This document shows positions 62,119-64,000 of a stretch of DNA of 64,000 bases, piece after piece. Numbering within the stretch: position 1 is the stretch's first letter; every line of letters starts with the position of its first letter. This DNA is from Bacteroides muris (ex Afrizal et al. 2022) (lineage in GTDB: Bacteria; Bacteroidota; Bacteroidia; Bacteroidales; Bacteroidaceae), in assembly GCF_004793475.1 (NCBI RefSeq), contig NZ_SRYZ01000007.1, positions 54,405-118,404 on the forward strand, given 5' to 3'. A program made the translations under genes and the position numbers. The notes under the pieces were generated by a model. The model saw only the letters and a list, made by a program, of their open reading frames with translations, was not told the origin of the DNA and ran no database searches.

Positions 62119-63118
62119 AATAAGGAGAGAGGGTTTGAAGAAGATACCCAATACATTTGGAATTGATGTTACTGCTGCAAGATTGTTGGAATACAGTTCG
62201 GAGGATGAACTGCGGGAATTGATTGCGGCAGGACATGTTATTGCGCCGTGGCTACATATTGGCGGAGGGAGCAATCTGCTTTTTATCAAGGATTATGAAG
62301 GTACAGTGCTGCATTCATGCATTGGTGGTTTGGAAGTGACTTCGGAGGATGAGGAATGCGTGTCGGTGCGTGTGGGTGCCGGTGTGATATGGGACGATTT
62401 TGTGGCTTACTGTGTGGAGCGACATTGGTATGGTGTTGAGAACCTTTCGCTGATACCAGGTGAGGTAGGGGCAAGCGCAGTACAGAATATTGGTGCCTAT
62501 GGCGTGGAAGTAAAAGACTTGATAACTTCCGTGGAAACCATAAACATAGCAGGGGAGAAGCGTATCTACGGGGTGGACGAATGCGGCTACTCCTACAGAA
62601 AGAGCTTGTTTAAGCAACCGGAGATGAAGACTGTGTTTGTGACTTATGTGAACTTCTGTCTAAGTAAACGTGAACATTATACATTGGATTATGGTACTAT
62701 CCGGGAGGAACTGGAGAAATATCCGGTGCTGAATTTGGAAACTTTGCGCCGTGTGATTATAGACATCCGTCAAATCAAGTTGCCTGATCCGAAGGTGCTG
62801 GGCAATGCGGGTAGTTTTTTTATGAATCCTATTGTGCCGCGTCAGCAGTTCGAGTCTTTGCAACAGGAATATCCGGATATGCCTCACTATGATGTGGATG
62901 CCGGCTGGGTAAAGGTACCGGCTGCCTGGATGATAGACCGGTGTAATTGGAAAGGCAAAGCGCTTGGGCCTGCTGCAGTGCACGACCGGCAGGCATTGGT
63001 ACTGGTGAATTTGGGTGGTGCTACGGGAGCGGATATTGTTGCTCTTTCGGATGCCGTGCGGGCTTCTGTCCGCGAGAAATTCGGCATTGACATTTACCCG
63101 GAAGTTTGTTTGATTTAA
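62099..63118 (+). CDS. murB: UDP-N-acetylenolpyruvoylglucosamine reductase
   Basis: 339 residues. The FAD-binding type-4 domain has [16 protein letters not shown] and [24 protein letters not shown]. The catalytic Ser equivalent is in [14 protein letters not shown]. Type I MurB length with the Tyr-containing YSYRKSLFK segment. It reduces the enolpyruvyl group to lactate in peptidoglycan precursor synthesis, using NADPH. It overlaps the DUF4348 gene by 20 bases. Confidence 0.95.
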   Translation: MKTQAFKIRREGLKKIPNTFGIDVTAARLLEYSSEDELRELIAAGHVIAPWLHIGGGSNLLFIKDYEGTVLHSCIGGLEVTSEDEECVSVRVGAGVIWDDFVAYCVERHWYGVENLSLIPGEVGASAVQNIGAYGVEVKDLITSVETINIAGEKRIYGVDECGYSYRKSLFKQPEMKTVFVTYVNFCLSKREHYTLDYGTIREELEKYPVLNLETLRRVIIDIRQIKLPDPKVLGNAGSFFMNPIVPRQQFESLQQEYPDMPHYDVDAGWVKVPAAWMIDRCNWKGKALGPAAVHDRQALVLVNLGGATGADIVALSDAVRASVREKFGIDIYPEVCLI

Positions 63119-63130
63119 TGATAGTTGATA

Positions 63131-63898
63131 ATGGGGAGACTCAGAATCTTAGGAAGTGGAACTTCGACAGGTGTGCCTGAGATAGGTTGTACTTGTCCGG
63201 TCTGCACTTCTACTGACCCGCGGGACAACCGCTTGCGTGCATCATCCCTGCTGCATACAGATGATGCGGTAATATTGATAGACTGTGGTCCTGACTTCAG
63301 GGAACAGATGTTGAGTGCTTCTTCTTTTGAGAAGATAGACGGTGTACTTGTGACACACGAACATTATGATCATGTGGGCGGTCTGGATGATTTGCGCCCG
63401 TTCGGCCGTTTTGCTGATATTCCTATTTATTCCAATGCCTACACTATTGCCCATTTACGGGCAAGGATGCCTTACTGTTTTGTAGATAAAGTATATCCGG
63501 GAATTCCGCGTATCTATTTGCAGGAAGTGGAAGCGGGGCAAGCGTTCCACATCAATCGGACGGAGGTGTTGCCCTTACGGGTGATGCACGGCAGGCTTCC
63601 CATTCTGGGTTACCGTATTGGTGGTCGTGTGGGATATATCACGGATATGCACACGATGCCTGAGGAATCTTATGAACAATTGAAGGACTTGGACGTTTTG
63701 GTAATTAATGCTTTACGACCAGAACCGCATCCTACACACCAGAATATTTCGGAGGCGTTGAAGGCAGCTGGACGTATTGGCGCTAAAGAAACCTATTTTA
63801 TCCATATGAGCCATCATGCAGGGCTTCATGCCGACATCGAAAAGCAGCTGCCACCTCATGTACACTTTGCCTACGATGGACTTGAAATAGATTTCTAA
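63131..63898 (+). CDS. MBL-fold metallo-hydrolase, PhnP/RNase Z-like
   Basis: 255 residues from the ATG at 63131 (MGRLRILGSGTSTGVPEIGC). The HxHxDH motif is THEHYDHVGGLDD, with metal ligands later in GYITDMHTM and FIHMSHHAGLH. The CTCPVCTSTDPRDNRLRAS segment resembles PhnP-type phosphodiesterases, which bind an extra metal through two Cys. The substrate is unknown; the cluster with murB is probably incidental. A TTG at 63125 is less likely as a start. Confidence 0.87.
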   Translation: MGRLRILGSGTSTGVPEIGCTCPVCTSTDPRDNRLRASSLLHTDDAVILIDCGPDFREQMLSASSFEKIDGVLVTHEHYDHVGGLDDLRPFGRFADIPIYSNAYTIAHLRARMPYCFVDKVYPGIPRIYLQEVEAGQAFHINRTEVLPLRVMHGRLPILGYRIGGRVGYITDMHTMPEESYEQLKDLDVLVINALRPEPHPTHQNISEALKAAGRIGAKETYFIHMSHHAGLHADIEKQLPPHVHFAYDGLEIDF

Positions 63899-63916
63899 AC
63901 TTTTTGAAACATTTGT

Positions 63917-63947
63917 TTTGTTTTATTAGTGGAAAATGTTATTTTTG
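63917..63947 (+). promoter_or_regulatory. Promoter for a gene beyond the right edge
   Basis: TTTG at 63917-63920 and TATTTTTG at 63940-63947 with 19 bases between them, a canonical Bacteroides promoter. The final 53 bases contain no start codon I can assign. Confidence 0.6.
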
Positions 63948-64000
63948 GTAACTATTCAGCGAGAACAAAGGATACGAAGAATTAGCCCGTCAGTTTAGAC

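Noticed and set aside
1..64000. CRISPR arrays, rRNA genes, integrases, toxin-antitoxin or defence modules
   Set aside because: No regularly spaced direct repeats with unique spacers, no rRNA signatures and no recognisable defence or integrase proteins were seen. The repeat at 36827-36918 has mixed orientation and no spacers.

Overview
The window looks like chromosomal DNA of a Bacteroides-type organism (Bacteroidales). The evidence is: repeated TAnnTTTG -7 promoter elements (often TATCTTTG), some with a TTTG-like element 19-20 bases upstream; several lineage-typical proteins of unknown function (DUF4251, DUF4348, DUF4374, DUF4468, DUF4595 types); surface-type lipoproteins with acidic residues after the lipobox Cys; a Rho factor with a very long N-terminal insert; and a fused FeoA-FeoB. 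About 60 protein genes, two tRNAs (Cys-GCA, Asp-GTC), about ten intrinsic terminators and several decayed genes are supported.

Layout. 1-9.4 kb: a truncated CNNM/CorC-like membrane protein, a secreted esterase, an S41 peptidase/DUF4595 lipoprotein pair, O-acetylhomoserine sulfhydrylase, MnmA, a LuxR-type regulator, a DUF4251 protein and an NhaC antiporter. 9.5-20.5 kb: an accessory segment with visibly more GC-rich coding sequence in its RND and two-component genes. It holds remnants of a KDG kinase, an unrecognised gene and an alpha/beta hydrolase; intact genes for a YczE-like membrane protein, a PepSY-like protein and a LytS/LytTR pair; an RND efflux operon whose adaptor is frameshifted; and a 5'-truncated IS5-type transposase. 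20.6-32.4 kb: rho, an EFR1-type ferredoxin, tilS, feoAB plus a small Cys-rich partner, tRNA-Cys, a TlpA-like thioredoxin, a methyltransferase/VOC operon, DUF4468 and an MBL hydrolase.

32.4-43.3 kb: remnants of a pirin and of an outer-membrane barrel, a FadL-type porin, a queuosine operon (precursor transporter, queC, queF) with a structured leader, a striking nested inverted repeat, and a TonB receptor/DUF4374/PepSY operon matching the XusABC xenosiderophore system, then a PfkB kinase. 43.4-50.4 kb: an RDD protein divergent from SpoIIM, a membrane protein, DUF4129, DUF4350, MoxR and DUF58 genes, a conserved but poorly understood cell-envelope cluster. 50.7-64 kb: tRNA-Asp, purU, hisH-hisA-hisF-hisIE, an FtsE-like ATPase, lysC, lysA, ferritin, divergent kbl and threonine dehydrogenase, a DUF4348 lipoprotein, murB and an MBL hydrolase.

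Themes. Iron handling recurs: FeoAB, Xus-like siderophore uptake and ferritin. Amino-acid metabolism is represented by MetY, HisHAF-IE, LysC/LysA and Kbl/Tdh. Nothing here is clearly a new defence or mobile system. The most interesting unexplained items are the 64-nt hairpin upstream of feoAB, the five-copy GTCGGACG repeat, the candidate preQ1-like leader and the SpoIIM-MoxR-DUF58 cluster. All calls come from reading the sequence; no database search was run.
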